DNA of 64,000 nucleotides from Erodium maritimum. Taxonomy: Eukaryota; Streptophyta; Magnoliopsida; Geraniales; Geraniaceae. The notes beneath the pieces are model-generated. The model made no database searches. It was not told the origin of the DNA and saw only the letters and a list, made by a program, of their open reading frames with translations. Positions within the stretch are counted from its first letter, which is position 1. Each line of letters opens with the position of its first letter. Positions 23,121-34,692 of the stretch are shown here, piece by piece. Made by a program: the position numbers and the translations under genes. The stretch lies in contig OY997588.1 of NCBI GenBank assembly GCA_963921825.1, positions 62,144,617-62,208,616 of the forward strand, given 5' to 3'.

Positions 23121-24635
23121 TAATAAACACGAGCCACAAACAAGGTAAAAATATAGAAAAAAATAGTAAAATTAAGTAGAAAAAATTTACACTCATTAAT
23201 GAGATATTAAACTAATTGCCAATTTTTTTTTTGCCTTTAAGGTTTCTTAAATTTCTCTTTCGTTTTGTTTACACGCCGCCCAAGACTACGTCATGTCCCA
23301 TTTCGCCGCCCTTAAACCCCGCTTGCCTCCAAAACCACCACTATCATCATCTCTCTGCACCCACAACCACCCCCACAATTATCCACCTACTTACCCCACC
23401 ACCCTGGCCCATCAGTTGAGAAGCCACGTATCATGCCACCACTTCCGTCAAGCGAGTTTATAAAACTTGTACGCCCTTGAAAGAAGAAGCACCGTTCGCA
23501 TCCCATCCGTCTCTATCTACTATCACTGATGTCGTCAACCATCCCTGCTATACTACACCCATACGTGCCGTTAGAGAAGCCGTTGGGAGTTCTGCCGAGC
23601 CCGCTAGCAGCTTCTGCAACCAATGGGGGACTGACGCAACTAGTAACCAAAACCCATGTCATTGAGTGTGTCATCCACGGTTGCGACCTCCTTTTAGATA
23701 TGGTGTTGGCCAACACACAAGCCCCTGGACCTACAGTTCTATGTACAAGAAACTCCGACATGACGAGCATATGCTCTAAAGCGCCTAAGATGCAGCAAAT
23801 CCCGTCCTAGTGCCCCCATGCCCAAACTGCCAAAGGGGAGAACTAATGAGGAAAACCATAGGCTCCCAAGAGGTCGGGCGATCCATGAACCATGTGAAGG
23901 AACACATTGACCAGCCCCAAGGAAGGTTCAAGGGGAGGGCTCTATCCCTTCGTCGATCAACCAAGACACATGAACCTATCACTCTAGAGAGCATGGCCAC
24001 ACCACCGACCCAAGGTCTCCTTCCTACCATGCCATCGTGCCCTGGGAAGCGAAAAAATGTGCCCCTTGTGGAAAGAAGGACCAAGTGAAGCAGGGACGAC
24101 ACAAGATCTCCTGCCTAACCATGTAGCTCTGTCGCTGAACTCCAACACCTGTCGGTTTCGAGAGACAAGGACTCCCTTACCCAGGCTATAGCATCAGCTT
24201 AGTGGGAGGTCCCAACTACAAGGGTTGGACGACAGCCCCACACATGACAACAAGAGTGAAATCAAGCAACGAGTCGTATATGGGGATACACGCCCCGCCC
24301 TGCAAAGGTCGGTGCAAGTCCAATTCCCTAAGTCCCTCATTCCCTGGTGTTCTCCCTGTATGCTTGTTATTCCCTCAAACGATCTTTGTCGAATCATTTC
24401 TATGTCGAGTTAGTGAATGCCTATTGTGAACTACTATTGATCAACATTGTATCAAAACTCGGTTTTCAATTTGTACCTCTGGAATATCTTGGTATCTAAT
24501 TATAGGGTTAGCGTCTAAAATGTACATGTTCAGAGACCTGTGTCCTATACTTTTAAGATTTTGTCTTTTGACTTAGTGTATGGTTTCCCACTATTATCAA
24601 TGGAGTGATTATATGTTCATAAAAAAACTAATTGC
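23121..24635 (+). pseudogene. Unidentified retroposed-looking sequence with poly(A) end
   Basis: I do not recognise a protein. A TTTATAAAA motif lies at 23456-23464 and an ATG at 23529 opens MSSTIPAILHPYVPLEKPLG, about 93 residues, with no domain. Further short frames follow to 24120. The plus-strand end at 24590-24629 (TTTCCCACTATTATCAATGG, then AGTGATTATATGTTCATAAA with an A-run) resembles a LINE or mRNA 3' end, so this may be a 5'-truncated LINE or a processed copy. Both strands were read without finding RT or endonuclease motifs. Confidence in any function is low. Confidence 0.3.
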
Positions 24636-24835
24636 CAAGAGTACTTTTATGACCAATGATTAAAATCTCACTTGGAAGCAAACATTTAACAGAATCACCG
24701 AAATGGAGTCCCCCACACATATCTTCGATTTTACTAGATAATAAAAATGGGCATGACGACAACCATGGCGAACTTAAATCTCTTTATTACAAATTGCACG
24801 TACAAACATGAAGTTGGATTTATAATTTACCTTAA

Positions 24836-26247
24836 TTAAGAAGAAAATACAGCTCCAAAGATCGCATTAGAAATCACCCCAACAGTTAGCTTGCCTACCA
24901 ACGATGACATCATCTTAACAATCCTCTGTCCGCCGCCACTTCCTGGAACTTGGTTCCCTGAATAAGTCGTGTTTTGTGGACCATAATACCCCCCACCATG
25001 CATACTGTTATAACCGCCAGGTCCGCCGCCGTATGGGGAACGCGGCACGGACGAGGACGGTGGGTCATGAAACGACCCCAGAGGCACCAAAACGCACTCG
25101 GCATGAATATCAACGCAACAAGCTCTACACTTGTACCGCCAACAAGTGCACATCCCTCTACACACGACGCAGCAGCTGGGCCACGACGGCTCCAGGCGCA
25201 GAGGATGCTCCGGGTGTAGCGCGTGCCTCACGTGCTCCGGCAGGCGCGTGCAGATCGGGTGGACGTCGAAGTCGCAGATCTTGCACCGGTAAAACAGCCC
25301 CTCGATGCCGTCTCCGCACAAGTCGCACAGCCGCTCGTTCCGCCGCCCGGCGGCCTGCGCCTTCCTGACGACAAGGCTGAGTTGGTGCTGAGGGTGCATG
25401 AAGGACCCCGTCACGGCGGACGGACACGTGGCACAATACTCGTGCATGTCAAACGTATTAGGGCATGCATTACACCGATACCTGTTATACAAGTTCAAAC
25501 GTATATTTCAAAAAAGATACGACTCTACAGTATTTGGTAAGAGCAAGTACAAATCGAATAGGAGGCCAATGATTATTGTATACGTCGAAAAAGATAATAT
25601 TTATACGAAAATTTGAAGCCATATTTTGTAATATCATTAATTATTATCTTTTTATACGATATCAATATTTTCAATGTTATTCTTACGTCAATTTTTATTA
25701 TGAAAAAAAAAGTCGATACCCCCCTCATTGAAAAAGCTTGATCCGCCACTCGAAACGGCACGTCCAAAATTTTAAACGTCGAACTAGTAAGTCGTACCAC
25801 AAGAAACCACAAAAAAAAAGTAAAAAACTAGAGGTTGAGCGGATGACAACCCAATACTACTTCGGATAGCGGAATAATTATAAAAATAACTCCTGAACAA
25901 ACACTAAAAAAACCCCAGGAAAAAAAAGAAGTTTAATTATATGTTGAAATTCCATTTTTTTAGAAGTTTGTTGTTTTGATAAAAGTTTAAACTGTAGTTA
26001 GAAAGGCCAAATCAGATTACAAATAGTAATTATATGTACAAATATTATAAATGCTAGGCTACTAATTATACTCATAAATCAAGTTTGAACGGAACCTGAT
26101 ATCGTTGCCGGAGGTCTTACAGCCACCACAGAGGAACTCGGAGCAGTCGTTGACTTTGGATAGTGCATGGCCTGGATGGAGGAAGTGCTCTATGGTACCA
26201 CCAAGAACCATGTTTCTCAATCTTGACTTCTGTGTGTTACCACTCAT
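24836..26247 (-). CDS. C1/DC1 domain cysteine-histidine-rich protein, two exons
   Basis: Exon 1 is 26247-26096, the intron 26095-25482 (614 bp, GT..AG, donor CAG|GTTCCG, acceptor AACAG|G), and exon 2 25481-24836 with a TAA stop. Splicing is in phase through an AG|G arginine codon and gives about 265 residues. Three DC1 modules are visible: residues about 21-70 (HFLHPGHALSK, CGGCKTSG, YRCNACPNTFDMHEYCATCP), 80-130 (HPQHQLSLV, CDLCGDGIEGLFYRCKICDF) and 140-182 (HPEHPLRLE, CCVVCRGMC, YKCRACCVDIHAECV). A Gly/Pro/Tyr-rich stretch and a hydrophobic C-terminus follow. DC1 modules bind zinc, and family members have been linked to stress and defence signalling. The start could also be the ATG at 26211. 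A single W-box core (TTGACT, 26401) lies upstream. No disruption seen, so this is the one apparently intact host gene. Confidence 0.87.
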
Positions 26248-26596
26248 CAATAAGAGACACACTCAATTATTAGTGAACCATTTTTATTTTTTCTGTAATA
26301 TTCTACTAAGTATGACTTTTAAGGATTGTGGGTTGGCAAGAAACTTTCAAAGTATTATCTAAAATGCAAATTGAGAGTATTTTTTATTTGTTTTCAATAG
26401 TTGACTTGTGGACTATATTACATATACATGCATTCAATCTTTCAAAGATTTGGGAAAGAGGGATCGCGTCACGATGATTATTGCATGGTTGGAATTATCA
26501 AACTAGTTTCACTAATTTTCGTACATTTAATTGGTCACCAAGCACTTGTGTTATACGCATATGTTGTGAGAATTTAGAAAAGAGATTGACAAATGC
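26248..26596 (-). promoter_or_regulatory. DC1 gene upstream region
   Basis: About 350 bp between the DC1 start and the TRIM-like element. It is AT-rich with no clear TATA box. TTGACT at 26401-26406 matches a WRKY W-box core, but a single copy is weak evidence. Confidence 0.3.
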
Positions 26597-27575
26597 TGTC
26601 ATTCAATGCAATCCCTTGCCAAATATGATGCATAGACTTTATATTTATAGGTAGAGAAGATGTACGATGGTTAGACAATAACTTAATAATAACTACAATT
26701 ACAAACAATAATAACTACAATTACAACTGCAATTATAACTAGATGATGACTAGGATTGTATAACTGTTAATACTCCCCCGCAGTCGAAGCGGGAGAAAGG
26801 CGGACGCTTTGACTGGAGCGACTGAGATGTGGAAAGGGCTTCTTGAGCCGAGTTCATGCCTCGTAGGCAGAGGATCCGATTTTCGGATTTGACACCGGGA
26901 CTCGTAGTCCATTCTTCGGCGGTGTCGTGTCGTCGACATGTAAGATGAGCAAGCAATCGATCTCTTGGAACGTTGCTGAACGACGAACACATTTGAGAAA
27001 ATTCTGAAAATAATCATGTTGCTTGTTGCGAAGCGGCATCATATTGATGCATCCATCAAGAGGCGGGAGTGGAGGAGAATATTTTAAGAGTAGTGGTGGA
27101 TGGACATGGTTGAATATAACAGTGGTGTAAACTTGCCAAAGCAAGATAGTAAAACAAAAGAAAGGAGAAAATTGAAAACAATTGGGTGGCATGTGGTGGA
27201 AATGGTGTGTGTTGGCACATCCATCATCTTGTTGTAACAAGGAATTAAACATAATAAAAAGAAAGTAAAAGAAATATAGTGGATTGGGTGGTGGTGTTTC
27301 GGTAGAAAAAAAAATGGAAAGCTTAAACCATGAGAAGAAAAGAAATGAAATTTTTTTGAAGGAATTACAGGTCTCTGAACTTTGGGCTCTGACATGTAAT
27401 TAGTTGTAATCCCTTGCCAAATATGATGGCATAGACTTTATATTTACACGTAGAGAAGAGGTACAATGGTTAGACAATAACTTAATAATAACTACAATTA
27501 CAAACAATAACTTAATAATAACTACAATTACAACTGCAATTATAACTACATGATGACTAGGATTGTATAATTGCT
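26597..27575 (-). mobile_element. TRIM-like miniature LTR retrotransposon
   Basis: Two direct repeats of about 175-180 bp (26597-26771 and 27395-27575) share TAATCCCTTGCCAAATATGA, GACTTTATATTTA, GGTTAGACAATAACTTAATA and GATGACTAGGATTGTATAA. Between them are about 620 bp with no credible ORF. At the inner edge of the right repeat the minus strand reads TGTCAGAGCCCAAAG (27394-27380), a partial tRNA-iMet PBS. At the inner edge of the left repeat it reads CGACTGCGGGGGAGT, a PPT. This is the TRIM layout: short terminal repeats, PBS, PPT and no coding. A clean target-site duplication is not visible. Confidence 0.65.
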
Positions 27576-27784
27576 AAGTGTTTACCGAATACATGTCTAT
27601 ATATATATAACTCTGGAAGTTGCTAACGGGCAAGAGATAATCAGGCTATTATTTCCTATTCTATATAATTACCATCAAGTCATATAATCTATTTTTTATT
27701 TTAGCTATATTACATTTATTAGATACATAATTACATTCAAATCTATTATTCCTTATTCTTGAAGCCCCCCTCAAGTTGGAGTGT
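27576..27784. repeat. Copia LTR-end fragment
   Basis: Noncoding AT-rich DNA ending in GCCCCCCTCAAGTTGGAGTG (27765-27784), a motif commonly found at copia PPT/LTR borders. No partner LTR found. Confidence 0.4.
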
Positions 27785-28660
27785 ATGTTTTTCTTGAACA
27801 AAAGGTGCAAAATTTCATTAATCAATTTGTGTAATGACAATAAAGTGCATCAGAGATTTTTTGACCACGAAGAACAGGACAAGAACATTTAAGAATGTTC
27901 ACTATTCTTTTCACAGTAGAGCCGTCCACGACGGTTTTGAATTGGTGCCCCATGGGCAAGGACAAAATATGGGTAGGGGGAACGGGATACCGGAAATCCG
28001 AAGGGACCTCAACGGTAATGGTAATGGTGGGAGGCAAAGCATCGCCTGGGGACCCCTCCCAGGGCCAGTCCCTGATGCTCCGACAATGCCTCATTCCTCC
28101 CGGCGGGGTTTCTTCCCCGCAATAGATGAGTCGTCCCACTCAGCGCCAGGTGCAACCATCTTCAGATTTCTAGCAGTTGTTCCTCCACGGACTACGGGAG
28201 CTGGAACTTCTACAATTTGCTCGACTGGCTGGGCGCATCCCCCACCTCCAAACCTACTCTGCTGGAGGGGTAGAGGGTCAGCAAGCTGACCAAATCCTGA
28301 CCCCCTGATCTTCCCGTGCACAAAAGAACATGGGAGGGGGTGGCCTTGTACGGGCTATGGACTAGTATCCCAACTGTGCATTCGGGGACCCAAATGAGGT
28401 ATCGGGTCCAGTGTTATGCCGACTCCCCCAAGGTGAGATAATCTAGCAGTAGGTATCAGGTCCAATGCCATCGATTATGGTGCGGTGTCCACCTATTCTC
28501 CACCGCAATCCATGCCTGCTCCATCTTTGGCCTTTGGTAGACGTCTACGTTTACGAGGCCGAGGTCCCCCCACCGGGACAAACCGTAGCAAGCCCTTCCG
28601 GTATGCCGGTAGATGACGTTGCGGGTAACGTCTCAAGGGAACCGACCTAGCCGCGCCTCC
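27785..28660 (-). pseudogene. R1 repeat, copy 1 (unidentified retroposon)
   Basis: Minus-strand frames share residues with copy 2 at 38714-39035: WEGS..D.LPP..TITVEVP, D.R.P.P and GH..K. The 3' end on the minus strand is TTAATGAAATTTTGCACCTT then TTGTTCAAGAAAAA, comparable to copy 2, and looks like a poly(A)-adjacent retroposon tail. Upstream there is a basic stretch (RPRKRRRLPKAK) near 28560. I do not recognise the family. It could be LINE ORF1 or 3' sequence, or a processed transcript. Confidence 0.4.
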
Positions 28661-29840
28661 TAGGGTTTGGTGACTTTAGAGGCACACTTTAGCTGGATCT
28701 CTAGTTCCCTTACTTAGCAACTAGTTTCCTTGATCAACAAGACTTTCCAATCTTTATCCATGCAAATCTGCATGTGTATCTTCTGGTCTTGGAAATTAAA
28801 TCACTTTGTTTCCTCATGTAAGAAGATCTCTCTAATAAAGAGTATCTATAAGAACAAGAAACATATCTTTACCGGATGATTGTGGACACATTCTGGATAT
28901 ATTCATATAATCTCACGCGTGTACTGTGAACTATAATGTCACTGACATTCTGTGTTGACATCTTATATAGGTACTGCTCCGGTTTCATCATGATTTCTGC
29001 TGACATCTTTGAAAACATCTTGACTAGACTAAAAAGTATCCAATTCAGATGTAGCAACAAAGGTTATGACCGGACTTGGATACACACATGTGAGATATAT
29101 AAGTGATGGTCATAGAGACTTGTCACTTGTATTATACAAGTTAGATGTCACAATAACGGCCACTCTTGATGAGCAGGAGATTTGTGAAAGAAGCATGATC
29201 ATGCGTGTGATTAGTCACCTGCATTCCCCACTCAGAATCAAGAGAACATGTTGAGACTGAATTAGAAAGGATGATAAATCTATGCCTTTGTTCAGTCGTG
29301 AAACTCGCCAAATGACAGGAAGATAAAACTACTTATGATAACATGACTTGACGAAGTAATGGTCATTAGTTCTATGACTTGGGAAATCGCGGGTCTGGCT
29401 AGAAGTTACCCTTGACCCGTGGGTGAAACATCTTGTTTCATTGCACTATCAATACTCATAAAATCCTAAAGGGTCACACATAATAGAGAAAGACCACAAC
29501 GAAATGGATGAAACGGTTTCGATTAAATAAAATGGTGTGAAATTATATCTGATATAATAAACATATAAATTTTATTTAATTCAAATACTCACAAAATAAA
29601 ATGAAATTTGTATTTAATTATTACTAAGTATACTAATTAAATAGACAAAGAAAAAGGCCAAATATATCAAATAATTAGGGTTTGGCCAAACACCCACTAT
29701 AGCCCAATAGGGGTATTCGACCAACCCAATTAATGTAGGAATTCTAGGGAGAAATAATGTAGGGGAAATTAAAACTTTCCCTAGAATAGCCTCTAGATCC
29801 ATGTAATTCCGAGTAAAGTGGAAATCGAAAAATTCAAGGA
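28661..29840. other. No gene seen
   Basis: AT-rich sequence with only short shadow frames. Parts of 29640-29840 (CTAGGGAGAAATAATG, TTTCCCTAGAATAGCC) may belong to the copia LTR that follows, but no boundary could be fixed. Confidence 0.4.
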
Positions 29841-31212
29841 GATTACCTCTCGGCTTTAAGCCTGGTTCATGACGGGGACCATGAACATTTTTGCTGTTCG
29901 AGATTGTTGAGACGTCTCCAAAAGAATCCGTCCTCTACCGGTATCTACACCAAAAAGCATTACCTAAATCGTTTGTGCGCTAGCACAAAATGAAGAAATA
30001 TTCTTCTTTATCTCTCTCTTTTTTGTCTTCTCAACCTTAAGATCAATTCTCACTTCCCTCTTGTTTTGCATGCTTACTATTCCCAAACATGACCACATTA
30101 TCTTATATTTCGAAATGCCCACAGATGGCCTTCCAAATTTGACAAGTAGAGGCATCTTGGGAGTAGTGGACATGCAAAAATAACCTCTTTGAATTTCCGA
30201 AATTCAAGTCATTTTTGCATATAAATTGAAAAATATAATCTCATTATATTAGCAATTGAAAAACGAGGTAATGAATAAATAAATATTATATCAAATATAA
30301 TATTATTTTATTCACTTAATGGACTTCCAAATTCCAATTCGATTTTGGGCTCATTGTTGTGTGTGACCGTGTAGGCTCATACAACGTTTGGCAGTGGACC
30401 CGAAATCCCCTTTTCATCCAAATACCATAGTTGGCCTTTAGTAAGGCATTATGACTACCCAAACGTTTATGATGATCGTCAGTCCGACTTAACCTTTTCC
30501 CGCTAATATCTTAATCCCTTTTTCATCGATATCTCGATCGAAATAAGGCATAGTACCGCCATCCTCATTTTATTCGATCATTGTTTCTTGATCTTAAGTA
30601 GACTACCATTGTGATAACTTATTATCGATTCGCATGACCATGCATTTCCGCAGTCCCACTTATCAAGGGGCCCAAACGATATCTCCAATCTTTACATGAG
30701 TGACTATTCCCTTATCAGTCAACCACATCTCTCACATAGACAATAATGTATCCAACAACAACCTTTATTGTTGTCCGGTTAAAGACAACGTTGAATTGTG
30801 TCAAGACGCATACCTAGCTACGTATAAATCATGATGACTATAAGGTCAAAAGACTTAAGCCATATTACGGTACTGAGAAATACTCATGATAGTTCCTATA
30901 TAGTATTCTCACAGTGGGTCATCCAATGTCATTTTCCTAAATGACATCTATGGTTTGACTTCATATCTAATATGAATGATCAGTAAAACGTGATCATCAA
31001 TCAACATCATACTAGTCTTAGTATATCTGTAAGACCAAGGATCATTAGAATAATACTCTTTTTCTTCTAAGAGTTTTACTATCAAGTTACGTGCTTGATG
31101 GTCTTAGAAAGAGTCTATTATCTATGCTATTAAACATATCACAAATAATAATACTAGATCCAGAGTATTAATAATCCAAAATCAAGATTGAAATAGGGCA
31201 CAAAACCAACAA
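29841..31212 (-). repeat. Solo or truncated copia LTR F
   Basis: Ends at 31212 in GGCACAAAACCAACA, which on the minus strand is a TGTTGG LTR start. Several blocks run in the same order as LTR A, for example AAATAAGGCATAGTACCGCC against GATAAGGCATAGAGCCGTC, and AGTGGGTCATCCAATGTCAT against GGCGGGTCGTCCAATATCAT. No PPT follows 31212. The left border is uncertain. Confidence 0.55.
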
Positions 31213-31748
31213 TTAATTGGATATATTTTCCGCACTTTATTTAATTAAGAGGATTAAAAGGAAACCCTCAATTCTAGAAGGTCTAGAATAAGGAATGCTA
31301 GTACTAGGTCAAGGTTTCCTAATTCTATTTGGCTTGGACGTAAAGTAAGACCAACAAATAAAGAGCTAGGTTGGCCGAAAATTAAGAAGTATCATTGATC
31401 TGATTTTCGGTCACTACATAGTGAGTTGAGAGTTCTTCTTTCAAGGGCTACTAGCATGCTCAGTTATGGATATATCTTTCTCGTGTGGATACCGTTAGAG
31501 GGTGAACACTTGGGCGTTTATACTGACACTTCTAAATGTCATCGTTTCGAACTAGCTGACTGAAAGTGCTCTTCATTGAGGTAATCTCCGTTAAATTATC
31601 GCATAGATTCAGCATTTCTGCTTTGGTCGAAGAATCCTCTTACTTTCTTTAATGATCCTTATATCCTTGTAAACTCTCCAGCCCCTTAATGGTGGCTCAT
31701 CTTCAATAAAATCGTAGTTTTCATTGATAAAAAAAACAAAAAAAAAAA
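31213..31748 (+). mobile_element. Retroelement fragment ending in poly(A)
   Basis: Plus-strand end GCTCATCTTCAATAAAATCG at about 31697, then an A-rich tail near 31729-31750, typical of a retroposed transcript. GTGTGGATACCGTTAGAGG at 31477 resembles the reverse complement of TCTACCGGTATCTACACC at 29932, so part of it may be LTR-derived in inverted orientation. No protein recognised. Confidence 0.4.
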
Positions 31749-32289
31749 GATTAGGAATTACATGAATGTGTGATCTAGGTAATTTTGATTATAATCGACA
31801 AAATTTAGAATTTCTTTGTTATCCGTCGTGTTAACGTAACACATCCTATAATCCAACACTATTTGTATGCATTTGGGATTTTGAGAAGATTGTCTGTTTG
31901 TAATATTGAGTACTTATCGAGTCTATAACGTGGTATGTCGCAAATTCTTGTGGTACCAATTTCTGAAAACCTCACAATTGCACAATATGATCTCAAGGCG
32001 GGGTCTAGAGAAAGGTAATATAGCAAAAGCATGTGCAGGTAAAAACTGCGAGGGTTGATGCTCACATAAAGATAGAACCCTTATTTTTATTATCTCGAAT
32101 ATGTATAATAAAAAGAGAGGAGAAATCTAATGGAAACCCCTCTTATCCTAAAAATTATGTGAACCAATCATAACCATACACCATTAAGATCCAACATTCA
32201 ACATAATGCCACATCATCACCCCAATCTCACACAAAACTCACTGTCACTTTCTTTCTTTTCTCACACAAGCAAGGGCATAATTGCAATA
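31749..32289. other. No gene seen
   Basis: AT-rich intergenic sequence; neither ORFs nor repeats of note. Confidence 0.5.
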
Positions 32290-33335
32290 GCATGGTGCCA
32301 TGTGGACAAGTGTCCATATTTTTTTATATTATCAATTCACTAATTTAATTTTCCCCGCTTCGTTTGAACTCCGATTAGCTTTAAACTTGCACCAATATTT
32401 TTCTTTTTCCAAGGGCTTTAAATCAAGATCAATCATGAATATTTTGAATCACGAAAATAAAAAGTTATATCGTGGTGATAAAAATAATGTTGAGTGTTGA
32501 TAAATCGTCACTAATAAATGTTTTATATCGGGGTATCAAACTAGTGCTAAATGTTGATAAAAACATGTATTGAGGTGATAAAAAACGATTAATGAGGTGA
32601 TAAAAAACGTATTCAATTTTGATAATAAGTGTGATAAACTAGAGTTTAGTGTTGATAAAAAAAATGTGATGGGGTGAAAAAAACACATGTAATTTAGTGA
32701 TAAACATAGTGTTGATAAAACTAGGGCTTAGTGTTCATAAAAAAACATGTGATGAGGTGATAAAAATCATGTTCGGTTTTGGAAAATGAGGTGATAAAAC
32801 TAGTGTTCAGTGTTGATAAAACTAGAGTAAAGTATTGATAAGACCAGTGTAAAGTGTTGATAAAAATTACCCAAATATAATTTCTTTTTAAATCATCCCC
32901 AAAATAATTTTTTTTTCTTGATTTAAAACAAATTCACCACTAATATTGATAGAAAGCCCTTGAAAAAACAAAGATGTTGAAGCAAGTTTGAGGCCAATCG
33001 GAGTTTAAACGAAGCGGGAAAAATTAAATCATGTTTAGTTTTGAAAAATGAGGTGATAAACCTAGTGTCTAGTGTTGATAAAATCAGGGTGAAGTGTTGA
33101 TAAAACCAGTGTAAAGTGTTGATAAAAATTACCCAGGTGTACATTTTTTTAAACCAGCCCCAAAATAATTTTTTTTCCATGCTTCACAATATATTCATGA
33201 TTGATCTTGATAGAAAGCCCTTGAAAAAACAAAAATATTGGCGCAAGTTTGAAGCCAATCGGATTTCAAACGAAGCGGGAAAAATTAAATTTGGGAATTG
33301 GTAAAAAAAAATAATATGATAATTTTACCAAAAAG
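32290..33335. mobile_element. Foldback/Mutator-like element with about 140-bp inverted arms
   Basis: The left arm (about 32318-32455) and the right arm (about 33180-33320) are inverted copies: TTAATTTTCCCCGCTTCGTT against the reverse complement of AACGAAGCGGGAAAAATTAA, then CCGATT.GCTT, CACCAATATTTTT, AGGGCTTT and GATCAATCATGAATAT. A second direct copy of the right arm lies at 32930-33035. The middle is filled with degenerate GTGTTGATAAAA/GAGGTGATAAAA repeats. No transposase and no clear target-site duplication. Confidence 0.6.
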
Positions 33336-33637
33336 CCCCTACAACTCATCAAAAAAGTTTTTTTTTAGTCAACAACTCAATTGCATCTCATCCATTCATT
33401 CTTAAATTGGATGGCTTGGATTGATTCACACGGTTTTTACGTTAAGAGGTGGTTTCTATTTGATTTCTTCTCTAAAAAGAGAATCTGTTATTCGCTCGAA
33501 CCGATTTGATCCAAGGCTTTCCACATGAAAGAGTAAAAACCAAGGATTGTTATAATTAGTTTTATAAACTCATAAAAGAACTAGGAAAGATGACCTTTCA
33601 TCCTTTCCTCCGTTGAACAATTTATAAAAACCAAACA
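33336..33637. other. No gene seen
   Basis: AT-rich flank between the foldback element and the LINE tail. Confidence 0.5.
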
Positions 33638-34692
33638 TTTTTTTTTGATAAGCGATGTATTTATTAAGGACATGATTCTAATGGTGAACCTGTCAAAAGA
33701 TACAACCCAAAAGGGGATCTAAAACCTTCAAATTAAAACCAAACTACATCAGTAAAAAACAAACAAGAAAAACGAGCCTGATAACTGAAACCCTTTAAGC
33801 TCCAGCCATATGAATCCTGCGCGCCCCTCTCCTTATGCAAGATCGAGGATGAGTGCACCACATACCAAAAGCACAATCCGGCTTCAAATCCCCTGTTAAT
33901 TTCGCGATGCTGAAACAATGCAGAAGTAATTTCATAAAAACCTCATCAACCGGTTGAAACCCAGTCCTAAAAACGACACTATTCCTCTGAAGCCAGAGGT
34001 GTCAACAAGTAACATAACAGACCTTCAACCAAACAGTACTACCCATGAGATCTGCTACTCTTTCCCAATTTTCACAAGCCACAAAAACTGTCTCCGGAGT
34101 CACCCAAACCAATGACCACCAAGAATAAACTCTACCCCATAAGGACCACGAATACTCACAGTGGAAAAACAGGTTCTCAAGATCTTCAAAGCACTTTTTG
34201 CAGAAAGAACATAACATGGCATTTAAAGAAATCCTGCAACTTCAGGCCTCCAGAAAGCACATGGTCGGCACTACCCTATGAATGATCATCCACATAAAAA
34301 TGCTGTATTTTGGCGGTAAACCCTTTAACCATAAAAAAGATGCTCATACCACTTCTTCATACGATGGGGCTATGAATTGGTATACCGCCCCAGCAGAGAA
34401 TCTCGGGCCTTTAACTCATACCACCCGCTCTACCTCATCAATCAAACTAACCGAGGCTAATAAAGCTTTTAAAGCCAATTCCTCTCCAAGCTCCCTCGAA
34501 AATAGATTACGACAAAAAGCTATCATTCAAGAGCCATTCAGCCAATATTCTGGGACCGATGCTTCTTGAAAAGTTGTCGCTGTGAATAATTATGGGAACC
34601 TATCCCGGAGCGTCGAATCTCCCAACCAAATATCATCCCAAAACCTCACCCTGGATCCATTGCCCACCTTCCAATGAATTCCCTGTCCCCCA
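33638..34692 (-). pseudogene. LINE 3' part: RT C-terminus, zf-RVT and poly(A) tail
   Basis: On the minus strand it opens (from 34692) with GQGIHWKVGNGSRVRFWDD then IWLGDS, the standard C-terminal segment of plant L1 ORF2. At 34217 it continues with LCSFCKKCFEDLENLFFHCE, the zf-RVT zinc-binding motif (CX2C...HX3-4C). The sequence ends in nine T on the plus strand (33638-33646), a poly(A) tail on the minus strand. It probably is the 3' part of LINE-A whose 5' part starts at 39036; about 100 residues of ORF2 are missing between the two. Confidence 0.75.

Noticed and set aside
24836-25498. Single-exon 220-residue start for the DC1 protein
   Set aside because: The apparent start codon is TTG, and the sequence before the CAG|G splice site is intron; the exon at 26096-26247 restores the first DC1 module.
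24974-25540. Long plus-strand ORFs
   Set aside because: Shadows of the DC1 exon on the opposite strand.
26597-27575. Solo copia LTR pair of a full-length element with deleted interior
   Set aside because: Possible, but repeat length under 200 bp and the PBS/PPT spacing fit a TRIM better; stated with moderate confidence.
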